From IMG/VR virus record IMGVR_UViG_3300034683_000618, positions 1-23,668 of that record: DNA of 23,668 nt. One strand, 5' to 3'. Shown in pieces: positions 5,722 through 13,538 of this stretch. Numbering within the stretch: position 1 is the stretch's first letter; each line of letters opens with the position of its first letter. The position numbers were made by a program, and so were the translations under genes. Below the pieces are notes generated by a model. The model saw nothing but the letters and a program-made list of their open reading frames with translations, did no database searches and was not told the DNA's origin. This DNA is from a virus.

Positions 5722-6592
5722 ATTCATTTCAGGAAGCAAGTTGATGTTTTATCTCGAAAGGTTAGAAACAAAGAACCCTATTACACTGGAAGTCTTCCTA
5801 ACTGATTACTGTGATAATACCTGTCCTTATTGTAGATACAAACATGGTCAGGACTATATCAGTTATACAAAGTTTATTGAAATATTCAGTGTTGCAAAGA
5901 AGAGTGGTATCAAAGGGGTTATTCTTACAGGGGGCGGGGAACCTATGTTAAATCCTGATTTTGAAATTATAGCAAAATTCCTGGAAAATGTTGAAATACC
6001 TTATGGAGTCAATACCTACCTTCCTAAGAAATTTCCAAAGTTGAAATCAAAATGGCTGAAAATTTCCTATCACAATGACAGAGTATTAGATAGATATGAG
6101 GAATTCCTTGAAGATGTTCCTGATGATGTTTTTGTGTCTATTCAGAAAGTGTATTTGAAGCCTGGCGATTTGTTGGAGTTTGTAGACAAGATTAAGCATA
6201 TCAAAAGGTGGAATGCTATTATAGTTCGCCCATTGGAACATCCAAGTTTTCAATATTCTGATGAGGCATTACAGAGTTTGAAAAAGGAGTTGGAGCAAGT
6301 AGATGATGAAAGAGTTGTTCTGAACTACAAATGGAAATTTTTGAACAAAAGATTTAAAAAATGTTATGCAAATTGGAGTGTTCTAACAGTGGATGCAAAA
6401 GGTAGAGTGATATATTGTTGCCATAAGCCTGATGAAGTAGTTGGAAATATCACAGATTCCAATATTTTGAAAAAGAAAGAAAGATATCAAATAGACATGT
6501 CAAAATGTGAGGTGCCTTGTAGGTTATCAGGTCCAAATTACTTTTTGGAAGAGGAAATCAAGAACTTACCACTACATTTGGAATTCATATAA
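5714..6592 (+). CDS. Radical SAM enzyme with auxiliary Fe-S (Twitch/SPASM-like) domain
   Basis: A 292-residue radical SAM enzyme. I start it at ATG 5714, 6 nt after AGGGGTG (5701-5707); a GTG at 5705 lies inside that site. C33-x3-C37-x2-C40 is the canonical cluster that binds SAM. G73-G-G-E-P77 is the SAM-contacting motif. A C-terminal set C217, C235, C236, C265 and C269 fits one auxiliary Fe-S cluster of the Twitch/SPASM kind. Such enzymes cleave SAM to a 5'-deoxyadenosyl radical and work without O2. It is followed 16 nt later by ParB-fold and TAGT-type glycosyltransferase genes, so I infer a role in DNA base or nucleotide modification. Codons include many CTG, CTC and ATC, unlike the rest of the phage, which suggests separate acquisition. 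A peptide-modifying role cannot be excluded. Confidence 0.85.
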   Translation: MNEFISGSKLMFYLERLETKNPITLEVFLTDYCDNTCPYCRYKHGQDYISYTKFIEIFSVAKKSGIKGVILTGGGEPMLNPDFEIIAKFLENVEIPYGVNTYLPKKFPKLKSKWLKISYHNDRVLDRYEEFLEDVPDDVFVSIQKVYLKPGDLLEFVDKIKHIKRWNAIIVRPLEHPSFQYSDEALQSLKKELEQVDDERVVLNYKWKFLNKRFKKCYANWSVLTVDAKGRVIYCCHKPDEVVGNITDSNILKKKERYQIDMSKCEVPCRLSGPNYFLEEEIKNLPLHLEFI

Positions 6593-6608
6593 ACAAGGGG
6601 GTTAAAAA

Positions 6609-7388
6609 ATGGAAATTAAGAAAATGCCTGTTTCTGAGTTGAAATTTGCTCCATATAATCCAAGAAAGATTACCAAGAAAGAAAAAGAGAAATTGAAGAG
6701 AAGCATTGAAGAGTTTGGATATATTGAGCCTATTGTTTGGAATAAACACACAGGTCATGTTGTGGGTGGAAATCAAAGGTTGACAGTATTGAAGGAAATG
6801 GGAGTTCAAGAAGTTGAAGTTGTAGTTGTAGAGCTGGACTTGGAAAAAGAGAAAGTCCTGAACTTGGCTCTGAACAAGATTAGCGGTGATTGGGACTATG
6901 AGAAATTGCAAGAGATTTTAGCAAATTTGGATAGTTTCATGCAGGAGCTTGCAGGCTTTGATTTGAATGAGGTGCAAAAAATACTCGGGGAATGGGATGA
7001 TAGTCCTTATACTTTTAAGTTGCCAAAGGTTCAGTATGAGCCTGCAGGAATTCCAGTAGAATTGAAGGATTTAGTAGATATTTCTAAATATGAAGAGTTG
7101 TTGGAAGAGATAGAAAAGTCAAGTGTATCTGAAGAGGAAAAGAAATTTTTAAGATTGGCTGCTACACGTTTTATTAAGTTTGATTTTGATTATATTGCTG
7201 AATATTATTGCGCAAAAGCAAGTCCTGAAATGCAAAGGTTGTTTGAAAAGCTTGCATTAGTAATTGTGGATTTTAATGACGCAATTCAACACGGTTTCGT
7301 TGAAATGAGCAAGAAGTTGTATAAAATCTTAAAAAATACAAAAAGTGAGAATATTCCTGAAGAAGGTGGATATGATAATGAGGGATGA
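6609..7388 (+). CDS. ParB/Srx-fold protein with C-terminal phage modification-associated domain
   Basis: A 259-residue protein with two parts. Residues 1 to about 130 are a ParB N-terminal fold: VSELKFAPYNPR at 8-19, EEFGYIEPIVW at 34-44, and the nucleotide-binding box GGNQRL at 53-58. This is the form that in many phages is fused to a DNA methyltransferase next to terminase. No methyltransferase motif (DPPY/FxGxG) is present here. Residues about 150-235 instead form a helical domain around AEYYCAKASPEMQRL (197-211) and LVIVDFNDAIQHGF. I recall this pattern from phage proteins near terminase and base modification genes, but cannot name it with confidence. It may bind DNA or nucleotide and guide the radical SAM and glycosyltransferase enzymes. 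Ribosome site AAGGGGG precedes ATG 6609. It overlaps the glycosyltransferase start by 11 nt. Confidence 0.8.
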   Translation: MEIKKMPVSELKFAPYNPRKITKKEKEKLKRSIEEFGYIEPIVWNKHTGHVVGGNQRLTVLKEMGVQEVEVVVVELDLEKEKVLNLALNKISGDWDYEKLQEILANLDSFMQELAGFDLNEVQKILGEWDDSPYTFKLPKVQYEPAGIPVELKDLVDISKYEELLEEIEKSSVSEEEKKFLRLAATRFIKFDFDYIAEYYCAKASPEMQRLFEKLALVIVDFNDAIQHGFVEMSKKLYKILKNTKSENIPEEGGYDNEG

Positions 7389-8259
7389 TTTTGCTGTATT
7401 TATATTAACACATGGACGACCTGATAAACAAATTACATTAAAGTTTTTACAAAAGCAAAATTATAGTGGTAAATGGTATTTGTTGCTTGACGATGAAGAT
7501 GATACGATAGATGAATATGTTAAAAGATATGGGAAAGAGAAGATTAAAGTTTTTAGTAAGAAGGATTATGATAACCGTGTAATGTTTATGGATAATTTTA
7601 ACGGACCTCGGGAAATTATTACATATGCAAGGCATGCTGTTTTCGATGTTGCAAAGGAATTAGGTTTAAAATATTTTTTAATGTTGGATGATGATTTAGG
7701 TGTTTTTTATATTAGGTTTTATGAAGGCAAAAAGTCAGTTCAAACTTTTGTAAATAATTTGGACGAATCATTTGAGATGTTTTTAGACTTGTTAGATAAA
7801 ACAGGGGCTTTAACAATTACTACAGCTTTGGCTGGAGATTATATAGGTGGCGCTCATAATGAAATGTTTAAAAATGGTTATAAAAGAAAAGCAATGAATA
7901 CGTTTTTTTGTAGAGTAGATAGACCGATAAATTTTATGGGGCGTTTTAATGAAGACGTTGTTACTTATGTGCATTATGGTAATTTAGGAGAGTTGTTTTT
8001 TGCAGTTGGGAATTGTTATGTAGCTGAAGGTATGACACAAAATATAAAAGGTGGGATGACTGATTCCTATAAATTGTTGGGGACTTATGTAAAATCTTTT
8101 TATGCGGTTATGGTTGCTCCATCGTCTGTTAAAATAGGCGTTTTGAGTAATGTTTATTACAGAATACACCATAAGATTTTTTGGCGGAATGCAGTTCCGA
8201 GAATTGTTTCAGATAAATATAAGAGGGTGGGAGAATGGCAAAAAGAGGAAGAAAGTTGA
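7378..8259 (+). CDS. TET-associated-type DNA glycosyltransferase (TAGT family)
   Basis: A 293-residue GT-A-fold glycosyltransferase. I choose ATG 7378, 8 nt after AAGAAGGTGG (7360-7369); ATG 7372 is too close to the site. The pattern matches the TAGT family described by Iyer and co-workers: FILTHGRPD at 8-16, YLLLDDEDD at 34-42, the metal-binding LMLDDD (D104-D106), AGDYIGGAHNE (152-162), MNTFFCRVDRPINFMGRFNEDV (split by strand breaks, about 173-194), KGGMTDSY (224-231), GTYVKSFYAVM (235-245) and a terminal RIHHKIFWRNAVPRIV. Members are predicted to add sugars to oxidised bases such as hydroxymethylpyrimidines in phage DNA. The gene overlaps both neighbours and sits directly before terminase, so it is made with the packaging genes. 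No TET/JBP oxygenase, its usual partner, is in the window. Confidence 0.85.
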   Translation: MRDDFAVFILTHGRPDKQITLKFLQKQNYSGKWYLLLDDEDDTIDEYVKRYGKEKIKVFSKKDYDNRVMFMDNFNGPREIITYARHAVFDVAKELGLKYFLMLDDDLGVFYIRFYEGKKSVQTFVNNLDESFEMFLDLLDKTGALTITTALAGDYIGGAHNEMFKNGYKRKAMNTFFCRVDRPINFMGRFNEDVVTYVHYGNLGELFFAVGNCYVAEGMTQNIKGGMTDSYKLLGTYVKSFYAVMVAPSSVKIGVLSNVYYRIHHKIFWRNAVPRIVSDKYKRVGEWQKEEES

Positions 8260-8645
8260 AGTTAAATGATGATTTAATTAAAAAAATTGTGTCTGCTATT
8301 GAAATAGGCACGTATAATAAAGTGGCTGCTCGAGCAGTTGGTATTGATGAAAGCACTTTTTATATGTGGCTAAAAAAAGGGGAAGAAGCAAAAGCAAAAG
8401 GGATAAACAATATTTATAGCCAATTTTATGATGCAGTTAAAGAAGCTGAAAGTAGAGCGATGATAAGACATTTATCTAATATTGTAAAAGCATCTCAAGA
8501 AGGTAATTGGCAGGCAAGCGCATGGATATTGGAAAGACGTTATCCTGAATTATGGGGAAGAAAAGACCGTATGAATGTAGAAACGGATAATGGTATAGTC
8601 GTTAAGATTGAAAAGGTTAATCCTGAGGAAGTGGAGAATGGTTGA
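8235..8645 (+). CDS. terS: Terminase small subunit
   Basis: A 136-residue protein with an N-terminal helix-turn-helix: NKVAARAVGIDESTFYMWLKKG at about 28-50 (site recognition helices), a central helical oligomerisation region (YDAVKEAESRAMIRHLSNIV) and ELWGRKDRM near the end. The WILERRYPELWGRKD pattern is common in small terminase subunits of Firmicutes phages. The small subunit recognises the packaging start site on phage DNA and loads the large subunit. ATG 8235 overlaps the glycosyltransferase gene by 25 nt, with a GAGGGTGGGAGA ribosome site, and it overlaps the large subunit gene by 8 nt. The recognition site may lie in its own gene or in the control region at 5354-5632. Confidence 0.88.
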   Translation: MAKRGRKLKLNDDLIKKIVSAIEIGTYNKVAARAVGIDESTFYMWLKKGEEAKAKGINNIYSQFYDAVKEAESRAMIRHLSNIVKASQEGNWQASAWILERRYPELWGRKDRMNVETDNGIVVKIEKVNPEEVENG

Positions 8646-9840
8646 TGTAAAAATAAAAGTTATCGCAAAGATTTATAATTGGTTGGAGCAGTCGAAATTT
8701 AAAATAAATGTTATTTATGGTGGTGCTGGTGCTGGTAAGAGTTATACGTTGGCACAATTTTTGTTGTTTGAAAAAGTGCTCCAAGAAAAGAATAAGCGTA
8801 TTTTAGTTACGAGGAAGGTTAATCGTTCGTTGAAAGAATCCTCTATAAGGTTGTTTAAAGAGTTGTTAAAAGAAATTCCAATTCCGTATACAGAGCATAA
8901 AGCAGACCAGACTTTTACATTCCCAAATGGCAATGAAGTTATCTTTAGGGGGTTAGATGACCCTGAAAAAATTAAGTCTGCTGAATATAATTACATATGG
9001 ATGGAAGAGGCAACGGAATTTACGGTAGATGATTTTAATCAATTGCGTTTGAGGTTGAGAAGAGCAACTAATACGAGAAATATGATGTTTTTAACGTTTA
9101 ATCCGATAGGAAAGACAAATTGGGTGTATAAGACGTTTTTTGAACATGAGTATGAAGATACAGGAATTTTACATGTTACGTATAAGGATAATCCGTTTTT
9201 GGATGCTGATTATGTAAGTATATTGCATAATTTAGAGCAGGAAGATGAAAGGTTTTATAGAATATATACGTTAGGGGAGTTCGTGGAGTTATCGAACGTT
9301 ATTTATAATAATTATCGCATTATTGATAAATTGCCATCGAAATATGATATACTTATATATGGGTTGGACTTTGGTTTCAATAATCCGACCGCATGTTTGA
9401 AGATTGGAATATATGATAATGAGATATATATAATTGATGAATTGTATCAGACTCATTTAACTAATGCGGAATTGATTGAAAGATTAAAAGAGTTTGTCAT
9501 ACCTATGAATGCCCCCATATATGCAGATTCTTCTGAGCCTAATAGAATAGAAGAAATATACCAAGCCGGTTTTAATATATATCCTGCAAAAAAAGAAGTT
9601 AAAGAAGGTATAGACTTTTTACAGCGTTTTAAAATAAATATTGCAAGTAATTGTGTTAATACAATTAAGGAAATTCAGAATTATAAATGGAAGGAAGATA
9701 AGAATAAAAATATACTTGATGAGCCTGTAAAATATATGGACCATAGCATGGATGCAATGAGATATGCAGTATATACATATTTAGCTAAGCCAAAGACTTC
9801 TGTTATTGTTGATAAATATAATATAAAAGGGGTGATTTAA
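8638..9840 (+). CDS. terL: Terminase large subunit (ATPase/nuclease)
   Basis: A 400-residue packaging motor. I start it at ATG 8638 behind GAGGAAGTGGAG (8626-8636). The ATPase half shows Walker A in YGGAGAGKSYT (K34, S35), Walker B YIWMEEA with E123/E124, and the coupling motif FLTFNP (151-156). The nuclease half shows D244 in LDFGFNNPTA, D297 in YADSSEPNR, and D368/D372 in DHSMDAMRYA, the RNase H-like acidic set that cuts concatemeric DNA. The length is near the 400-450 usual for PBSX/Terminase_3-type subunits. It pumps DNA into the prohead through the portal encoded next. The stop overlaps the portal start (TAATG). Confidence 0.95.
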   Translation: MVDVKIKVIAKIYNWLEQSKFKINVIYGGAGAGKSYTLAQFLLFEKVLQEKNKRILVTRKVNRSLKESSIRLFKELLKEIPIPYTEHKADQTFTFPNGNEVIFRGLDDPEKIKSAEYNYIWMEEATEFTVDDFNQLRLRLRRATNTRNMMFLTFNPIGKTNWVYKTFFEHEYEDTGILHVTYKDNPFLDADYVSILHNLEQEDERFYRIYTLGEFVELSNVIYNNYRIIDKLPSKYDILIYGLDFGFNNPTACLKIGIYDNEIYIIDELYQTHLTNAELIERLKEFVIPMNAPIYADSSEPNRIEEIYQAGFNIYPAKKEVKEGIDFLQRFKINIASNCVNTIKEIQNYKWKEDKNKNILDEPVKYMDHSMDAMRYAVYTYLAKPKTSVIVDKYNIKGVI

Positions 9841-11060
9841 TGGGCAATATGGAAAAGATAGATAAAAAAATTGTGGAAATACAATATGGGTTTCCTTTTG
9901 GTTTCTTAACCACTGCTTTAGGTGAGGTATTGAATGATACTGATATAAGCTTGTCCACGTTTACTGAAATGATTTCTAAAGATGAAACAATTGCTTCTGG
10001 TTTGGAGTTTTTTATTAACCATGTTTTAAATTATTTGGGTGAATATACGCATCCTGATGAAGTAGTGCAAAAGTTTGTTAAGATTAATTTCGAAAGAATA
10101 GAGGTATCTTATAGGGAAACATTGGAGCAGTTTTTAAAAAATTTGTTGGCGTATGGATTTGCTGTAATGGAAAAGGTATATGAAGAAGTAGATGGAAAGA
10201 TTTATCTAAAAAAAATAATTGCATTGCCGAGTGATACAGTTACTTTTGTATTGCGTAATGGAGAAATAGAATTTATAAGGCAGATAACATTAACAAATGG
10301 ATTTGTGGATATTCCAAGGTGGAAGTGTATAGTTGCGACTGTTGGCTCGGGTGTTTATGGTGAAAGTAAATTAAGGCGTGTATATCGGATGTATGCGTTT
10401 AAAAAAGCAATGATAAAGTTTTGGGCTATTGCGATGGAAAGATTTGCAATGCCCATAACACATGGAAAAGCAAGGGAGCCTGAATTGTTAAAAGACGCAT
10501 TGGCGAATATTTGGAGTAGTGGAATTATTGTAACAGACCCAGGAACAGAGGTTACGCTGTTAGAAAGTAAAGATAATATCGGTGATGTTTATAAACAGAC
10601 GATTGATTTTGCCAATGTGCTTATTTATAGAGGGCTATTATTACCGCAGTTGTTGTCTTCGACATCTGGTGTTGGTAGTTATGCTTTAGGAAAAATACAT
10701 TTAGATTTATTTTTAGATTCCGTGTTGTCGTTTGCTGAAAAGATTAAGAATGTTTTGATAGACCAACTTATTTCTGATTTAATTGATTGGAATTTCGTTG
10801 ATGTAAATGTTTATGGCAAATTTGTTTCGAATATAAGAATGTCTTCGGAAGAATTGGAAAAATTAAGTAATGCGTTAGCTAATTTCTTAGATATTGGAGT
10901 TATAGATTATGAAGATGTTGATTGGATAAGAATGATGGCGGGGTTCCCAGAAAGGAAAGCTGATTTAAATGTTGCAAATAATAATAAGTCTAATTTGGAG
11001 GATAAAGTATGGCAAGATATAGGGGTTTCGCTGAAGCACACAAAAGAGCAGAAAATATAA
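9840..11060 (+). CDS. Portal protein, DUF935 / Mu gp29-like
   Basis: A 406-residue portal protein. The N-terminus has the motif of repeated portal families, KDETIASGLEFFINHVL (about 48-64). The middle has FLKNLLAYGFAVMEKVYEE then KKIIALPSDTVTF (about 97-136), where LLAYGFAVME is typical of the portal clip region. The C-terminal part has LLPQLLSSTSGVGSYALGKI with LIDQLISDLIDWNF, as in Mu gp29/DUF935 portals. The 12-mer ring forms the DNA channel at one vertex and docks terminase and tail connector. ATG 9840 overlaps the terminase stop by one base, with AAAAGGGGTG as ribosome site, and the end overlaps the MuF-like gene by 52 nt. Confidence 0.9.
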   Translation: MGNMEKIDKKIVEIQYGFPFGFLTTALGEVLNDTDISLSTFTEMISKDETIASGLEFFINHVLNYLGEYTHPDEVVQKFVKINFERIEVSYRETLEQFLKNLLAYGFAVMEKVYEEVDGKIYLKKIIALPSDTVTFVLRNGEIEFIRQITLTNGFVDIPRWKCIVATVGSGVYGESKLRRVYRMYAFKKAMIKFWAIAMERFAMPITHGKAREPELLKDALANIWSSGIIVTDPGTEVTLLESKDNIGDVYKQTIDFANVLIYRGLLLPQLLSSTSGVGSYALGKIHLDLFLDSVLSFAEKIKNVLIDQLISDLIDWNFVDVNVYGKFVSNIRMSSEELEKLSNALANFLDIGVIDYEDVDWIRMMAGFPERKADLNVANNNKSNLEDKVWQDIGVSLKHTKEQKI

Positions 11061-11935
11061 TTATTAATAATTTGTATAAGGCATGGAAGCCTATTAGAGA
11101 AGCCACAATAAAAGAAGTAGTGGATGGAGATATTGCGTTTTATGATATAGATGTCTTAAGTGGGGTATTGTTTAAGGGGTTATTGATAGCGTATATTTTT
11201 GGAAGAGTATATGGTTATGGTTATCTTAATAATTTGGTAAAAAGGAATAAATCTAAATTGGAAAGTAGATTTACTTTAGCTGAATTCCCAAGTGCGGAGC
11301 AAGTTTTATATTTAGTGTATAATCAGAATAAAGATGTGCTAAAATTAATGTTAAGTGTTAATGCATTTAAAAGGCTTACGAAAGATATGTTTGCTGAATA
11401 TTTTAGACCGTCAAGCGAAGCATTAAACTTTTTACGTGGATATACTGTTTCGTTAGCAAAAGTGGAGGAAGTTGCTACAAGGAAAGAAGTAACAAGGTTG
11501 GTAGCGGAGACAATTAAGGAAGGATTATCAGAAGAAGAAGCAATTTTGGTTTTAAAAAATAAAGTGAAACAGTTTACTACTAACAGGATACAAATGATAG
11601 CAAGGACAGAAGCTACGAGGGCATTTAATTTGGGGAATTTACAAGAAACTTATATGAGTGAGGTTATAATAGGTTATAGATATGTTGCAGTATTGGATGA
11701 TAGAACAACAAAAATGTGTAAGTCGAGGCATGGAAAGTTTATTCCGAAAGATGATATAGGGGTATTGGCAATGAATACTCCACCGTTGCATGTAAATTGT
11801 AGAAGTTTTTTGGAGCCTGTGAGTGGGTTTAGAAAGGAAATACCTGAAAAATTGAATAGCGGTGAGGTTGAAAGTGGGATGCAAAGACAAGAAGATATAG
11901 AATTAGTATATGGCTTTTTAAAAAATGCTAAGTAA
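11009..11935 (+). CDS. MuF-like head morphogenesis protein
   Basis: A 308-residue member of the Mu gpF/SPP1 gp7 family. The diagnostic part is the C-terminal domain: RIQMIARTEATRAFNLGN (about 193-210), VLDDRTTKMCKSRHGKF (228-244) and PPLHVNCRSFLEPV (258-271). The Cys/His set C237, H241, H261 and C264 is typical. The N-terminal 180 residues are helical and would pack on the portal. MuF-like proteins are minor head proteins that help assembly and may be injected with DNA. No toxin domain is fused at the C-terminus, which ends with a polar tail. Start ATG 11009 follows TTTGGAGG (10994-11001). It lies in the usual place between portal and protease. Confidence 0.92.
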   Translation: MARYRGFAEAHKRAENIIINNLYKAWKPIREATIKEVVDGDIAFYDIDVLSGVLFKGLLIAYIFGRVYGYGYLNNLVKRNKSKLESRFTLAEFPSAEQVLYLVYNQNKDVLKLMLSVNAFKRLTKDMFAEYFRPSSEALNFLRGYTVSLAKVEEVATRKEVTRLVAETIKEGLSEEEAILVLKNKVKQFTTNRIQMIARTEATRAFNLGNLQETYMSEVIIGYRYVAVLDDRTTKMCKSRHGKFIPKDDIGVLAMNTPPLHVNCRSFLEPVSGFRKEIPEKLNSGEVESGMQRQEDIELVYGFLKNAK

Positions 11936-11949
11936 GTGGAGGTGGAATA

Positions 11950-13239
11950 ATGAATTTTGTAAGATTGTTTTTGTTGGATGAAATTAAGAAGCAGAAGTTT
12001 TGGTATAATGTTTTGCCGATTAGTAAATTTGTTTATGTAACTCCTACCGGGAAGAAGGAAACAATAGAAATTACAAAAGAATTGTGTGTAAAGATAGTGG
12101 ATAATTTTAAGAAAGGGATACCACATTATAGACCACCTGTAAATATTAGTCACAATGATTTTGCTGGAAGTTATGGAACAGTTATTGACATGGAAGCAAG
12201 AGAAGATGGGTTATGGATTTTAGTAGAATTATCGGAACAGGGATATGAATTAGTAAAAAATGGTAAATTTAGGTATATGTCCGCAGAATTTACTGAAAAA
12301 TATATTGAAAAGAAGTCTGGGAAAGAAGTTGGACCTGTATTCTTGGGTGTAGCACTTACAAACAGACCAGCACATCCAGAAGTAGCTGAAATAAAACTTG
12401 AAGAAGAAGCACAGGAAATTATCAAACTTGGAATTACACCAATGCCACCAGAAAGCTGGGAGAAAGATGAAACAAGTAAATGGAGCTGGGATTGGGTTAA
12501 GGATGCGGATGAAATAATAGATAAATTTGGTTGGGAAACACTTGCAAAAGCTTGTGTTTATGTAGATATGGAAAAATACGAAAAAGGAAAAAGTGGTTAT
12601 CCTGAAGTAAAATCGGCTTATGTGTTACCGTATGCTAAAATTAAAGATGGAAAGATGACGATATTTTGGAGTGGAGTAAAAACTGCTATGGCATATTTAT
12701 TAGGTGCGAGGGGAGGCGTAAAAAAGATACCGAGGGATAAGAAGAAAGATGCATATAACAAGTTGGTTCAGTTGTATAAGATGTTTGACAAGCAACCACC
12801 GGAATTTCATTTTGCCGAGGAGGTGTTAGATATGGACGTTAAGGTCCTTGAAGAGCAAATAACAAAGTTAACAGAAAAGCTCCAGAAAGTGGAAGAAGAG
12901 AAAAAGATTTTGTTCGAGGAAAAAGAAAAGTTAGAAGGTGAGTTAAAACAGTTATCTGAAAAATTAGAAAAAGTAGAAAAGGAAAAATTGGAGGTAGAAG
13001 TAAAAAAGTGGAGTGAAGATTGGGTTAGGAAAGGGGTTAAGCCAAGCGTTGTAGAAACAGCTAAGAAAGTTGTTTTAGAAGAGCCAGAAAAGAAAGTTGT
13101 TTTTGATGAAATGTTCAGGCAAATGATTAATCCTGATATGTTTAAACAGTTTAGTGAAGAAAACAGCAATCCTAATCTTGACCCTGTAATAAGAGCTAAA
13201 AAAGTTTCTGAGATAGTTTTTAAAGGAGGTGTTAAATAA
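11950..13239 (+). CDS. Prohead protease/scaffold fusion, Mu gpI-like
   Basis: A 429-residue protein in three parts. Residues 1-150 are the Mu I-like protease: NISHNDF with H68, GLWILVELSEQG, KFRYMSAEF with S111 and FLGVALTNRPAHP (131-143). H68 and S111 are the likely catalytic pair. Residues about 155-285 are an inserted domain ending in LLGARGGV, which I recall from other phage proteases and whose function is unknown. Residues 295 to about 360 are a continuous coiled coil, the scaffold core, and the last 70 residues probably bind capsid protein. It cleaves scaffold during head maturation. A second strong start at 12832 would make the scaffold alone. ATG 11950 is preceded by GTGGAGGTGG. Confidence 0.88.
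   Translation: MNFVRLFLLDEIKKQKFWYNVLPISKFVYVTPTGKKETIEITKELCVKIVDNFKKGIPHYRPPVNISHNDFAGSYGTVIDMEAREDGLWILVELSEQGYELVKNGKFRYMSAEFTEKYIEKKSGKEVGPVFLGVALTNRPAHPEVAEIKLEEEAQEIIKLGITPMPPESWEKDETSKWSWDWVKDADEIIDKFGWETLAKACVYVDMEKYEKGKSGYPEVKSAYVLPYAKIKDGKMTIFWSGVKTAMAYLLGARGGVKKIPRDKKKDAYNKLVQLYKMFDKQPPEFHFAEEVLDMDVKVLEEQITKLTEKLQKVEEEKKILFEEKEKLEGELKQLSEKLEKVEKEKLEVEVKKWSEDWVRKGVKPSVVETAKKVVLEEPEKKVVFDEMFRQMINPDMFKQFSEENSNPNLDPVIRAKKVSEIVFKGGVK
12832..13239 (+). CDS. Nested in-frame scaffold protein
   Basis: ATG 12832, in frame inside the protease gene (residue 295), is preceded by GAGGAGGTG (12817-12825) at a 6-nt spacing, a near-perfect Shine-Dalgarno sequence in the middle of a coding sequence. 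The product of 135 residues begins MDVKVLEEQITKLTEKLQ and contains the whole coiled coil (about residues 1-65) and the acidic C-terminal domain. Nested scaffolds are known for lambda C/Nu3 and Mu I/Z, so this arrangement is expected. The short form would be made in excess, form the internal core of the prohead and be removed by the protease made from the long form. The GAGGAGGTG encodes EEV, so the site is compatible with the protein but not required by it. Confidence 0.75.
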   Translation: MDVKVLEEQITKLTEKLQKVEEEKKILFEEKEKLEGELKQLSEKLEKVEKEKLEVEVKKWSEDWVRKGVKPSVVETAKKVVLEEPEKKVVFDEMFRQMINPDMFKQFSEENSNPNLDPVIRAKKVSEIVFKGGVK

Positions 13240-13526
13240 TGTTATTAGACAGATATTATTCGATAGTTCCGGTAGATGTTACAAATGATATTCCAGCAGG
13301 TACAATTTTGGAATATGATGCAATTAATCACAGATATACTCCATTAGCATCTGGAAGTCCTGCAGGTGTTTTAGTGGAAGATGTTTCTGCATCTCAAAAT
13401 CCAGCAACTGCTAAAGTGATGTTTTGGGGCATAGTTTATACGGATGAAATAGTGACAACTCCAAGTGAGGATGTAAAAGCACAATTAAGACAAATTGGAA
13501 TTTTCGTTGAAGAAAGAGAAATATAA
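13239..13526 (+). CDS. Small head decoration-type protein
   Basis: A 95-residue beta-rich protein between scaffold and major capsid protein. This is the position of lambda gpD-like decoration proteins in phages with gpE-type capsids. Segments such as IPAGTILEYDAINHRYTPLA, GSPAGVLVEDV and VMFWGIVYTDEIV match the AG.vL..d....y....GvL..dv...a.V...G.v pattern of that class. It would sit on the outside of the expanded capsid at three-fold positions and stabilise it. The length is slightly short compared with the 110-130 usual. ATG 13239 overlaps the preceding stop (TAATG), with AAAGGAGGTG as ribosome site. Confidence 0.72.
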   Translation: MLLDRYYSIVPVDVTNDIPAGTILEYDAINHRYTPLASGSPAGVLVEDVSASQNPATAKVMFWGIVYTDEIVTTPSEDVKAQLRQIGIFVEEREI

Positions 13527-13538
13527 GGAGGCGAAATT

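Noticed and set aside
6609-7388. ParB-methyltransferase fusion
   Set aside because: Only the ParB domain and a helical domain are present. I found no SAM-binding FxGxG or catalytic DPPY/NPPY motif.
11674-12153. Genes on the - strand
   Set aside because: All longer - strand frames lie opposite strong + strand genes, lack ribosome sites and have low-complexity translations, so they are shadows.
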